DNA from: CAZTVN01 sp964617145
Lineage (GTDB): Bacteria > Patescibacteriota > Gracilibacteria > UBA1369 > JACRIC01
NCBI GenBank assembly: GCA_964617145.1
Contig: CAZTVN010000002.1
Location: 1-50,072 of the forward strand
DNA length: 50,072 bases
Direction of reading: 5' to 3'
Both the position numbers and the translations under genes were made by a program. The notes beneath the pieces are model-generated. The model ran no database searches, was not told the origin of the DNA, and worked only from the letters and a program-made list of their open reading frames with translations. Shown one piece after another: positions 35,943 to 43,559 of the stretch; the first letter of the stretch is position 1; each line of letters begins with the position of its first letter.

Positions 35943-36821
35943 ATGTTTGTTTTTCTTAATGGGCAATTTGTTTCCGCTGATAAGGCAAAAATTTCTGTTT
36001 TTGATCATGGTTTTCTTTACGGAGATGCTGTGTATGAGACTCTTCGCACTTACTCTGGTTATGTGTGGCAGGTTGAAAAACATGTGAGAAGGCTTTTTAT
36101 GAGTGCTCGATGTATTTCCATGAAGCTTCCGTGGAAAAAATCTCAAGTTGTTGACTGGATTCAGATGGCGGTTTCTAAGAATCGAGATGTTTTAGGTGAT
36201 TCGACGCAACAAGGTCTTAAAAAGTTTTTTCAAGAATTTCGTATTCGTGTTACTGTCAGTCGAGGAGTGAATCATTTTGATTTTGGAAAGCCTGAAAAGC
36301 CGACAATTTTTATTATTATTGAACTTTTAAAACCTGAATCGAAGAGTGTTTATGAACAGGGTGTTAAGGTCATAACCTATCATGTTTCTCGTATTTTTCC
36401 TGAAGTAAAAACCACGAATATGGTCCCAACTATTCTTGCGCGTCAGGAAATGGCTCGAAAAAAAGCCTATGAAGCTCTTTTAGTTGATCGAAAAGGTTAT
36501 GTTACGGAAGGCACGGTTACGAATGTTTTTATTGTCAAAAATGATGTGCTTTTGACCTCTCGCGAGGATATTCTCTTTGGAACTACTCGTGATGTGATAT
36601 TGAAAATTGCCCATCGTTTTATGAAAGTAAAGTTTTGCGAGATCCCGCTTCGAGAATTGTATCGTGCGAATGAATGTTTTATTTGTAATGCTCCACGAGG
36701 AATCATCCCTGTTACCTTTGTTGATTCTCGAAAAATTTTTCATGGGAAAGTCGGTGTCTATACTCGGAGCATTATGGAAAAATATGAAAAAATGATTCAG
36801 GATTGGGTTTTTAAACAATAG
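35943..36821 (+). CDS. pabC: class IV aminotransferase, probable aminodeoxychorismate lyase
   Basis: PLP enzyme of fold type IV, 292 residues. Seen: NGQFV...FDHGFLYGDAVYETLRTY, the catalytic-Lys region VKTTNMVPT, and GYVTEGTVTNVFIV, then CNAPRGIIPVTFVDSRKI. PabC, IlvE and D-amino-acid aminotransferase share these; the position right after pabB makes aminodeoxychorismate lyase (pyruvate and p-aminobenzoate from ADC) the best reading, by context. Starts 8 bases after pabB. Confidence 0.88.
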   Translation: MFVFLNGQFVSADKAKISVFDHGFLYGDAVYETLRTYSGYVWQVEKHVRRLFMSARCISMKLPWKKSQVVDWIQMAVSKNRDVLGDSTQQGLKKFFQEFRIRVTVSRGVNHFDFGKPEKPTIFIIIELLKPESKSVYEQGVKVITYHVSRIFPEVKTTNMVPTILARQEMARKKAYEALLVDRKGYVTEGTVTNVFIVKNDVLLTSREDILFGTTRDVILKIAHRFMKVKFCEIPLRELYRANECFICNAPRGIIPVTFVDSRKIFHGKVGVYTRSIMEKYEKMIQDWVFKQ

Positions 36822-36851
36822 CATAATAGGAAGCTCTGAACATTTTCTAAC

Positions 36852-36890
36852 CGAAATGGTAAAATTTCGTTACGAAGTTACATTTTTTAG
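36852..36890. repeat. repeat B4 between pabC and folP
   Basis: Reads CGAAATGGTAAAATTTCG followed by TTACGAAGTTACATTTTTTAG; the core CGAAAT...ATTTCG is a hairpin. Same arm as the right arm of B1. A degenerate second arm (GGAAGCTCTGAACATTTT) precedes it at about 36829. Confidence 0.65.
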
Positions 36891-36927
36891 AAATTCTTAT
36901 GCAACTTGAAAGTCGTTTTTCTCTTTT

Positions 36928-37014
36928 AGGGCCTGTGCACACCTTCGTCGTCGTTTCTTGAACTGAACAAAATATGTCTCTTCCATCTGTAAAAACTTTG
37001 TGTGCACAGGCCCT
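36928..37014. mobile_element. MITE A, internally deleted copy, at the 5' end of folP
   Basis: 87 bp: the left end AGGGCCTGTGCACAC joined directly to the last 78 bases of the full copy (36937-37014 equals 26776-26853 with no indel). The junction is at the shared GCACAC, a microhomology deletion. Flanked by TA on both sides. It contains a stop (TGA) and then an ATG (36974) that continues into folP. Confidence 0.85.
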
Positions 37015-37828
37015 AGACCTCAGTCAAACCAAAATTATGGGCGTACTCAATGTTACCCCTGATTCTTTTTCTGATGGAGGGCTTTATGAGAGAGTTTCGG
37101 ATGCTGCGGCGCGTGCACGAGAGATGATTTTGGAAGGAGTTGATATTATCGATGTTGGTGGGCAGTCAAGCGCTCCGGGTTCAAAAGATGTTTCTCTTCA
37201 TGAAGAACTTCGTCGTGTCATATCTGTTTTTCATTCTATAACAGCTCTTTGTGGCAATTATCCATGGATTTCTGTTGATACGTATAGGGCGGAAGTGGCG
37301 AAACAGGCTATTGAACATGGGGCAAAAATTGTTAATGACATAACTGCTCTTCGTGGTGATAAAAATATGGCAAAAGTTATTGCAAAAAGTGATGTGAGTC
37401 TTGTCCTTATGTATTCAAAAGATTCAACGGCGCGTACTACTCAAAAAGAAATCCATTATGACGATGTTGTGAAAACTATTTTTAATTTTTTTCAAGAGCG
37501 ATTACACTATGCTTTTTCGCAAGGTATTCGCAAGGAACAAATTATTCTTGATCCTGGTATGGGGGCTTTTGTAAGCTCTGATTCTCGATATAGTGTGGAA
37601 ATTTTACGACGGTTGGATGAATTTCATACACTTGGATTTCCTTTGCTCGTTGGTGCTTCTCGGAAAGGATTTATCGGAAAGCTTTTAGGAAATGTGGCTG
37701 TTTCAGAGCGACTTTATGGTTCCTTGGCTTGTGCCGCTTCGGCTGTGCTTAAAGGTGTGCATATTTTGCGGGTGCACGATGTCAAAGAAACAAAACAGTT
37801 TTTGCAAGTTTTTCAGGAGTTTTTGTAA
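36974..37828 (+). CDS. folP: dihydropteroate synthase, start supplied by a MITE
   Basis: Joins p-aminobenzoate to 6-hydroxymethyl-dihydropterin-PP. Seen: MGVLNVTPDSFSDGG (pyrophosphate loop), VDVGGQSSAPGS, SVDTYRAEVA, IVNDITAL, DPGMGAF and LVGASRKGFIG (TIM barrel with PABA/pterin ligands). In-frame translation from 36974 puts MSLPSVKTLCAQAL ahead of DLSQTKIMG, and those 14 residues are MITE sequence. The older start is probably ATG 36899 (MQLESRFSLL): deleting 36929-37015 fuses TTA-GAC in frame. Met at 37037 is a third option. Core is intact, so the enzyme should work if translated. Confidence 0.93.
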   Translation: MSLPSVKTLCAQALDLSQTKIMGVLNVTPDSFSDGGLYERVSDAAARAREMILEGVDIIDVGGQSSAPGSKDVSLHEELRRVISVFHSITALCGNYPWISVDTYRAEVAKQAIEHGAKIVNDITALRGDKNMAKVIAKSDVSLVLMYSKDSTARTTQKEIHYDDVVKTIFNFFQERLHYAFSQGIRKEQIILDPGMGAFVSSDSRYSVEILRRLDEFHTLGFPLLVGASRKGFIGKLLGNVAVSERLYGSLACAASAVLKGVHILRVHDVKETKQFLQVFQEFL

Positions 37829-37840
37829 AAATTTACCTTA

Positions 37841-37883
37841 GGGAGGTGCTGAAAAATATACCATCTACTGCAATTTTACCATT
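37841..37883. repeat. repeat B2 after folP
   Basis: GGGAGGTGCTGAAAAATATA followed by CCATCTACTGCAATTTTACC, nearly identical to the left arm of B1 (32299-32343). Only 12 bases after the folP stop. Confidence 0.75.
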
Positions 37884-37926
37884 CTTTTAGACAACATTTG
37901 ACTGATATTATTTTTGTGATAGGTTA

Positions 37927-37964
37927 GGGAGGTGCTGAAAAACATAACGTTGTAACGAAATTTT
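37927..37964. repeat. repeat B3 directly before the PTPS gene
   Basis: GGGAGGTGCTGAAAAACATA followed by ACGTTGTAACGAAATTTT; the PTPS ATG is at 37965, the very next base. The GGAGGTG head is about 30 bases upstream of the start. Confidence 0.75.
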
Positions 37965-38339
37965 ATGTTTCTTACTAAAGAATTTGTTTTCCATGCGGCG
38001 CATTTTCTTGAAAATTATCATGGAAAATGCGAACGACTTCATGGGCATACGTATAAGCTTCTTGTGACTTTAGAGGGTCCTGTTCAAGACGATGGCCTTG
38101 TTATGGATTTTGTTCAATTAAAAGATATTATTCAAAAATCGATTATTGATCGATTAGATCACTATAACCTGAACGATATTATCGGAACTCAAACTTCGGC
38201 GGAAAATATTGCTATATGGATATGGAATGAACTTGAAAAGGCTCTGAAAATTGCTGTTCGCTCTGAGCGCAAAGTGAGGCTTTACGAAGTTCGGGTGTGG
38301 GAGACTCCAGAATCAAGCGCTCTCTATCGAGGACAGTAG
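37965..38339 (+). CDS. 6-pyruvoyltetrahydropterin synthase/QueD-family protein (PTPS)
   Basis: 124 residues. Zinc His at FVFHAAHFLEN (His13) and LHGHTY (26, 28); Cys22 and Glu23 in HGKCERLHGH; then DYNLNDI-type DHYNLND and the terminal Glu region VRVWETPESSALYRG. QueD makes carboxytetrahydropterin for queuosine; PTPS-III enzymes cleave dihydroneopterin and can replace FolB. Here it sits in the folate cluster pabB-pabC-folP, no queC/queE is close, and Glu lies next to the catalytic Cys (C-E-x-x-H-G-H), so a PTPS-III role is my inference. Starts one base after repeat B3. Confidence 0.88.
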   Translation: MFLTKEFVFHAAHFLENYHGKCERLHGHTYKLLVTLEGPVQDDGLVMDFVQLKDIIQKSIIDRLDHYNLNDIIGTQTSAENIAIWIWNELEKALKIAVRSERKVRLYEVRVWETPESSALYRGQ

Positions 38340-38554
38340 AAGGTGAGTGTTTTGTTTCAGGCCTTCGCGAAAAAAAATCCCGTTGGAAATTTTTTGAAAA
38401 ATTTTTCAATACGCCTGCATAAAGCCATGAATAAGCTTAGATACATATTGGACTTAAGAAGAAATAACTCTCAAGCCCGATATATTATGGACACATACGA
38501 GAGCTTGTTTTGTTTTATTTTCGGTGTATATTAAGAGAGCTTTTGACAATTTGT

Positions 38555-38661
38555 TCTCTGTTAGGGGTGCTTGATTTTTGAGACATTAGCATTTTTTATC
38601 AGGCTGAGATATACCCTTAGAAATACCTGATCCGGGTAATGCTGGCGAAGGGAAATAGAGA
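38555..38661 (+). promoter_or_regulatory. TPP riboswitch (THI box)
   Basis: Contains AGGGGTGCTTG, GGCTGAGATATACCCTTAG, ACCTGATCCGGGTAATGC and TGGCGAAGGG. P1 stem of 8 bp: TCTCTGTT (38555-38562) with AATAGAGA (38654-38661). Binds TPP to control the thi4-thiC-thiE-thiL unit that follows. The 38340-38554 stretch before it shows no gene I can support. Confidence 0.95.
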
Positions 38662-38702
38662 TGTGTCTATAAATATATTTTTTTTGTATTCACTTCTTTG
38701 TC

Positions 38703-38730
38703 TCCCTTTTAAAGGGATTTTTTATTTTTT
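38703..38730 (+). terminator. riboswitch-controlled intrinsic terminator
   Basis: Hairpin TCCCTT/AAGGGA (38703-38708 with 38712-38717, loop TTA) followed by a long T run. Its 5' arm TCCCTT is complementary to AAGGGA (38648-38653) in the aptamer, so it can form an antiterminator when TPP is absent. Thi4 starts at 38744. Confidence 0.7.
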
Positions 38731-38743
38731 TAACCTATTTTTT

Positions 38744-39571
38744 ATGTCTATCTTTGAGTCAGCTCGTGAAGCGGATATTACTCGTGCAATGGTTCGTCGC
38801 CATTGGAAAAAATTTGATGAGTATGTTGAATCCGATGTTATTATTGTCGGCGCTGGTCCTGCTGGACTTGTTGCGGCTTATGAACTTGCTAAAAATGGTG
38901 TAAAAACAGTTCTTATTGAACGTAATAATTATTTGGGTGGCGGAATGTATCTTGGCGGATATGGCATTCCTGAGATGGTGATTCGACGGCCGGGCAATTT
39001 TATTCTCGATGAATTACGTATTCCTTATGTGGAAGATGATAGTGGTGTTCTTCTTGCCAATGCCCCTTTGGTGGCTGGAAAAATTATTGCTGCGGCTGCT
39101 GAAGCGGGCGCTTTTATTGTGAATCTTACGGCTTGTGAAGATCTTGTTTTGAATGATAACCGTGAAGTGGCTGGAGTGGTTATCAACTGGAGTCCTGTTC
39201 AGGCACTTCCTCGTCAGATTACCTGCGTTGATCCTGTCGCGCTTGAAGCAAAGGTTATTATCGCTACCACTGGCCATGACGATGCTTTTATTGTGAAACG
39301 ACTTTCAGGACTTGGGCTTATTGACCCTGTAACTGAGATGGGCGCTATGAATATTCGAAAATCCGAGGATGAGGTCGTTACGCATACTGGCGAAATTTAT
39401 CCTGGATGTATTGTGGCTGGGATGGAAGTGGCAACAGCCTACAAACTTCATCGTATGGGGCCGACTTTTGGCGCTATGTTTTTGTCAGGAAAAAAGGCCG
39501 CAGAGATTGCTATGGCAAAACTTGGTGTAAAAAGTGAGTCAAAGAAGCTTAAGGAACTTGTCACGGCTTAA
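38744..39571 (+). CDS. thi4: Thi4-family thiazole synthase (Cys type)
   Basis: Builds the thiazole phosphate (ADT) from NAD and glycine. 275 residues. Seen: Rossmann/FAD-like loop DVIIVGAGPAGLVAAYELAKNG, MYLGGYGIPEM, DPVALEAKVIIATTGHDDAF, and GEIYPGCIVAGMEVAT. Just before DPV is Cys161 (ITCVDP), the position of yeast Cys205, the sacrificial sulfur donor; archaeal catalytic forms carry His there. The start at 38744 follows the terminator hairpin; the longer frame would begin in the riboswitch leader. Thi4 replaces bacterial ThiG/ThiS/ThiF, and none of those are in the window. First gene of the thi unit. Confidence 0.92.
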   Translation: MSIFESAREADITRAMVRRHWKKFDEYVESDVIIVGAGPAGLVAAYELAKNGVKTVLIERNNYLGGGMYLGGYGIPEMVIRRPGNFILDELRIPYVEDDSGVLLANAPLVAGKIIAAAAEAGAFIVNLTACEDLVLNDNREVAGVVINWSPVQALPRQITCVDPVALEAKVIIATTGHDDAFIVKRLSGLGLIDPVTEMGAMNIRKSEDEVVTHTGEIYPGCIVAGMEVATAYKLHRMGPTFGAMFLSGKKAAEIAMAKLGVKSESKKLKELVTA

Positions 39572-39644
39572 TGGCCGCGCTGAAATAACAGATGGGAGGC
39601 ATCTGAAACATCATTTTTTACAGGTTATTAGCGATTTTTAGATT

Positions 39645-40962
39645 ATGTCTACTCAAATGATTTTTGCTCGTGAAGACACAATAACTCCTGAAATGGAGTA
39701 TGTTTCGAAACGTGAATTTTTTGATCCCCATACTCTTTGTGAACGAGTTTCCGAGGGATCGGTGATTATTCCCGCCAATATTCATCATCTTGAAAAGGGA
39801 TTGCAGCCAATTGGCATTGGTAAAGGTCTTAAAACAAAAATAAATGCGAATTTTGGTTCTTCTCCTCAAACATTTTCTTTAGAAAATGAGCTTAAAAAAT
39901 TAGAAATGTGTGAAAAGTATGGCGCTGACACGGTCATGGATCTTTCCACCAAAGGCGATATTGATATCATTCGAGTTTCTGTTATTGAACATGNNNNNNN
40001 NNNATGCTTCTATGCCAGTTGGCACCGTTCCCATTTATCAAGTGGTTGAAGAAAAAGGCATACTTGGGTTTGATATTTCTGACATTCTTCGTGTCATTGA
40101 GCGTCAGGCTCGGCAAGGCGTTGATTATATGACGATTCATGCGGGATTTTTACGTCGTTTCATTCCTTATACGAAAGAGCGTACGGTTGGTGTTGTGAGT
40201 CGTGGAGGAGGAATCATTGGGAAATGGATGGAGTATCACTCAAAAGAAAATCCCTTTTATGAATGTTTTGATCAAATTTGTGAAATTTTTCGTGAATATG
40301 ATGTGTCTTTTAGCTTGGGTGATAGTTTGCGGCCTGGAGGGCTTGCGGATTGTGGTGATAAGGCTCAGATGTCTGAGCTTTCGACTTTGGGTGAGCTTAC
40401 GAAGCGTGCATGGAAGTATGGAGTGCAAGTGATGATTGAAGGGCCTGGACATGTCCCGATTCATAAAATTGCCGAGCAGATGGATGCGGAGAAACGTATT
40501 TGTCATGGTGCTCCTTTTTATGTTCTTGGACCTCTTACCATCGATACTGGAGCAGGCTATGACCATATAACCGGGGCTATCGGAGGAGCGGTTGCTGGCA
40601 TGTATGGCGCGGATATGCTTTGTTATGTGACTCCGGCTGAGCATCTTAAGCTTCCAGATGCCTGCGATGTGAAGGAAGGGATTATCGCTTTTAAGATTGC
40701 TGCTAGGTCGGCTGATATTGCGAAGGGAATTCCTGGCGCATGGGAGGAACAAAAAGAGATGTCAACTCATCGCAAAGCTCTTCGCTGGGAAGCTCAAAGT
40801 CGCTATGTTTTTGATCGAGAGAAATTTTATGAATATCGCATCGGAAGTGGATATGTTGGCGCTGCCTGTGGTATGTGCGGTGATGAATTTTGCCCCATGA
40901 ATGAAAAGATTGATATGGAAAAGGCCTTTAAAGGAGGTGTGAAACCTTTTCTTTCTCTATGA
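39645..40962 (+). CDS. thiC: phosphomethylpyrimidine synthase, crossing an assembly gap
   Basis: Radical-SAM enzyme turning AIR into HMP-P. Seen: ITPEMEYVSKREFFDP, DLSTKGDIDIIR, then after the N run PVGTVPIYQ, TIHAGFLRRF, SRGGGIIGKWM, SLGDSLRPG, EGPGHVP, GPLTIDTGAGYDHITG, and the C-terminal cluster motif CGMCGDEFC (CX2CX4C). The N run (39994-40003) falls after VSVIEH; overlapping CATG/ATG ends rejoin as EHASMPVGTVPIYQ, the normal family text, so no sequence seems lost. Reads through in frame after that join. Overlaps thiE by 4 bases. Confidence 0.95.
39994..40003. other. assembly gap inside thiC, probably artefactual
   Basis: Contig ends CATG and ATGC share ATG; merging them as CATGC restores the thiC frame (EHASMPV). 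Confidence 0.9.
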
Positions 40963-41585
40963 ATAGTCGATTTGGATTGTATTGTATCATTGATCCTTAT
41001 GCTCAGCTTCAAGTTGAAGAGCAGGTTTTGGCTATGACTGCTGGTGGAGCGAAAATTATTCAATATCGCGATAAAGATGTTTCGGATGTTGATTTTTTGG
41101 CGAAGGCATGGAAAATACGGGAAGTAACGCGTGAAAAGGGCATGATTTTTATTATTAATGATCGTGTTTCGGTTGCGCGCGAAATTGATGCTGATGGCGT
41201 TCATCTCGGGCAAGATGATATAAGTATCGCCGATGCTCGTAAAATTTTAGGAATGAATGCGATTATCGGACGTTCGACGCATAGTCTCGGACAGGCTATA
41301 CGGGCAGAGCAAGAAGCGGCGTCGTATATTTCCTGTGGTCCTATTTTTGAAACCGCTACGAAGCCTGAATATGCTCCGATTGGACTTAAAGTTTTGAAAC
41401 AGGTTGTACAAAAAGTGAGTGTTCCTGTTGTGGCTATTGGTGGCATTCATGAAGCAAATCTTTCAGAAGTTTTAGAGACGGGTGTTAAAAATGTTGCGAT
41501 GATTCGAGCTATTACGCAATCCGATGATATTGAATCAAAGGTCAGGACGATGAGTGGTTTGATTGATGATTTTTATAAACGTTGA
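40959..41585 (+). CDS. thiE: thiamine-phosphate synthase
   Basis: Couples HMP-PP to the thiazole phosphate giving thiamine phosphate. 208 residues, TIM barrel. Seen: YCIIDP, IQYRDKDVSD, INDRVSVAREIDADGVHLGQDD, GRSTHSLGQA, SCGPIFETATK and VAIGGIHEANLSEVLETG. Starts at ATG overlapping the thiC stop by 4 bases; a purine-rich AAAGGAGGTG lies about 19 bases upstream within thiC. No ThiD (HMP-P kinase) gene is in the window. Confidence 0.95.
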   Translation: MNSRFGLYCIIDPYAQLQVEEQVLAMTAGGAKIIQYRDKDVSDVDFLAKAWKIREVTREKGMIFIINDRVSVAREIDADGVHLGQDDISIADARKILGMNAIIGRSTHSLGQAIRAEQEAASYISCGPIFETATKPEYAPIGLKVLKQVVQKVSVPVVAIGGIHEANLSEVLETGVKNVAMIRAITQSDDIESKVRTMSGLIDDFYKR

Positions 41586-41693
41586 GAGTTGGTAATGTAA
41601 GTTTTTCACAGATTCCTTGGTCTCACATTTTGTAAAAGATCGAGTTGATTGTATATTTTTAGAGAGTTATCAGGATCTTCATTTTTTATTTTT

Positions 41694-42680
41694 ATGCGTA
41701 TTTTGACTGAACTTGATCTTATTCGTGATATTGCTTCCAAAGCGAGAATTTTTGATAAAAAAGTTATCAAAGGAATTGGTGATGATGCCGCTGCGATTGA
41801 TCGAGGGCGTTTTTTCGAGCTTATTTCGACCGATACTTTGGTTTGCGGAGATCATTTTTGTCTTGATTGGTCGACTCCTTCGCAGATTGGTAAGAAAGCC
41901 GTAGAAGTCAATGTTAGTGATATTGCTGCGATGGCTGGTACACCAAAATATATTTTGGTTTCGTTGGTTTTGCCAAAAGATGTGCCACAAACTTTTGTTT
42001 CCGGTTTTTATGATGGTTTTTTAGCGCGATGCAAAAAGTATGGTATATCGCTTGTTGGTGGGAATATTACTCATGGGAAAGAGATTTCTGTGACGATTAC
42101 GATTATTGGAGAAGTTTTACGTAAGAATCTTCGACTTCGCTCCGGAGCTTGCGAAGGAGATCTTTTTTGCGTGACTGGTCTCCTTGGTGTTTCAAAGGCG
42201 GGTCTTGAGGCTCTGCGCACATTTCAGACGCTGGATGCTTGCAAGAGAGCTCAAATTCCGAATTATGTTTTAAAGAAGCATCTTGAGCCTCGCTGTCGAT
42301 CCGATATTTCTTCTTTTATTGGAAAATATGCCACATCGATGATCGATATTAGCGATGGACTTGCTTCTGAAGTGCGTCATATTTGCGAGGAAAGTGGGGT
42401 TGGAGCGAAAATTTTTGTTGATAAAATTCCTCTTCATCCATTGACTTTGATGGCTGCGCGACGCTTGCAAAAATCAGCATGCGATTTTGCTTTGTCTGGA
42501 GGAGAGGATTTTGAACTTCTTTTTACCGTTTCTCTTGAGAATTTTAAGAAAATTTCTCAACGAGTGGATATTTTTTGTGTCGGGGACGTGATGCCGCGAA
42601 AAGAGGGGATTTTTTTACAAGATGGTACTTTAAAGAGAGAACTTCCTTGTGGGTATGATCATTTTGATTCGGAAGTTTAA
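41694..42680 (+). CDS. thiL: thiamine-monophosphate kinase
   Basis: Phosphorylates TMP to TPP. 328 residues. Seen: LDLIRDIASKARIFDKKVIKGIGDDAAAID (Mg/ATP site), STDTLVCGDHF, AVEVNVSDIAAMAGTP, VGGNITHGKEISVTITIIGE, IDISDGLASEV and GGEDFELLF. Start taken at Met 41694 (MRILTELDLI) rather than 41649, because ThiL begins at this helix. Last gene of the TPP-riboswitch unit. Confidence 0.95.
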   Translation: MRILTELDLIRDIASKARIFDKKVIKGIGDDAAAIDRGRFFELISTDTLVCGDHFCLDWSTPSQIGKKAVEVNVSDIAAMAGTPKYILVSLVLPKDVPQTFVSGFYDGFLARCKKYGISLVGGNITHGKEISVTITIIGEVLRKNLRLRSGACEGDLFCVTGLLGVSKAGLEALRTFQTLDACKRAQIPNYVLKKHLEPRCRSDISSFIGKYATSMIDISDGLASEVRHICEESGVGAKIFVDKIPLHPLTLMAARRLQKSACDFALSGGEDFELLFTVSLENFKKISQRVDIFCVGDVMPRKEGIFLQDGTLKRELPCGYDHFDSEV

Positions 42681-42751
42681 AATGATGTAAATCGTTTCAG
42701 CGGAATTCTTGAATTTGAGGCTTTTTAAGGATGTCGCTAAGCTTGTTTTTT

Positions 42752-43291
42752 TCAATGGCGTTCTCCTTCAATTTTTTTTATTAATCTAAGACGTACCTCC
42801 CGTCGTGCAGCTGGTACATCATGTGGTCGAAATGCTTTCAATAATTTTTCCGCGAGTCTTACTCCTGGATTTTGTTCAACTTCTTCGAGGATCCTTGCAA
42901 GCGTTTCTACGTTTTTTGGATCTCTCAGTCCGAATATTTCTACGAGCCAACGAGCTCCTGGGATTTTTTCAGCTTCTTTCCTTAGCAATTCTATAGTCTT
43001 TTTTAAAAGTCCTTGGATGTTTCTTTTTCTCGCTGCTTTTTCTGGTTCAAATTTTTCTTCAAGCAGGTCTGTAAAGATACTTGTGGTATCAGCTTCAGCT
43101 CTTTCTACTACTTCCGCAAAACGAGTGAGATTTGCTGGTTCGTCGAGATGATATTTACTTGTTAATGTGCTTGCCTGTATGTGACTTTTTTGGCGAAGAA
43201 GGAGTGTTTGGGCACGAGCTACACATTCTTCAATAGTTGGTATCGTTTCGGATATTTTTTCTCTGAGTTGTAGGTTGCTGCGAGTTCCCAT
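42752..43291 (-). CDS. hypothetical helical protein
   Basis: 179 residues, hydrophilic, almost entirely alpha-helical by eye (NIQGLLKKTIELLRKEAEKI, ETLARILEEVEQN, RREVRLRLIKKIEGE). No signal peptide or membrane segment. Charged, with Ala/Glu/Lys/Arg-rich coiled-coil-like stretches. Minus strand between thiL and lgt, so it stands alone. I do not recognise a family. Confidence 0.6.
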   Translation of the reverse strand: MGTRSNLQLREKISETIPTIEECVARAQTLLLRQKSHIQASTLTSKYHLDEPANLTRFAEVVERAEADTTSIFTDLLEEKFEPEKAARKRNIQGLLKKTIELLRKEAEKIPGARWLVEIFGLRDPKNVETLARILEEVEQNPGVRLAEKLLKAFRPHDVPAARREVRLRLIKKIEGERH

Positions 43292-43370
43292 AGCGATTTT
43301 TCAGTGTTTAATAAATAAGCCTTGATTTTTTAACATGGAAAGTTGAAAAAGTCAAGAGCTTTATGGCGGA

Positions 43371-43487
43371 TTAATGGCTAACAGACTGAAAAATCTGCTC
43401 AATAATCTCTGGAACTTTTTGAATATTAGCAGTATGAAAGTCGGGTTTCTCGATAACTTTTCCCTGTGTGTCCAAAGATATTTTTTT
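43371..43487 (-). pseudogene. possible gene remnant
   Basis: About 39 codons read as normal-looking protein with no ATG: ISLDTQGKVIEKPDFHT, then ANIQKVPEIIEQIFQSVSH and a stop at 43371. Composition is much better than random AT-rich sequence. No match recognised. Could be a truncated C-terminal fragment or a TTG-started small gene. Confidence 0.3.
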
Positions 43488-43527
43488 ATTTGGCTCGTGA
43501 AATTTTTTATTTTTGTGCTATGTTTAG

Positions 43528-43533
43528 TATAAT
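43528..43533 (+). promoter_or_regulatory. -10 box of lgt
   Basis: TATAAT 26 bases before the lgt ATG; the -35 position is T-rich without a good match. Confidence 0.4.
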
Positions 43534-43559
43534 TTAGTATCTCTAATTTTTGTATTTTT

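Noticed and set aside
38343..38534. Short plus-strand frame before the TPP riboswitch
   Set aside because: No family, no ribosome site, and GTG/ATG starts give weak composition; not enough support.
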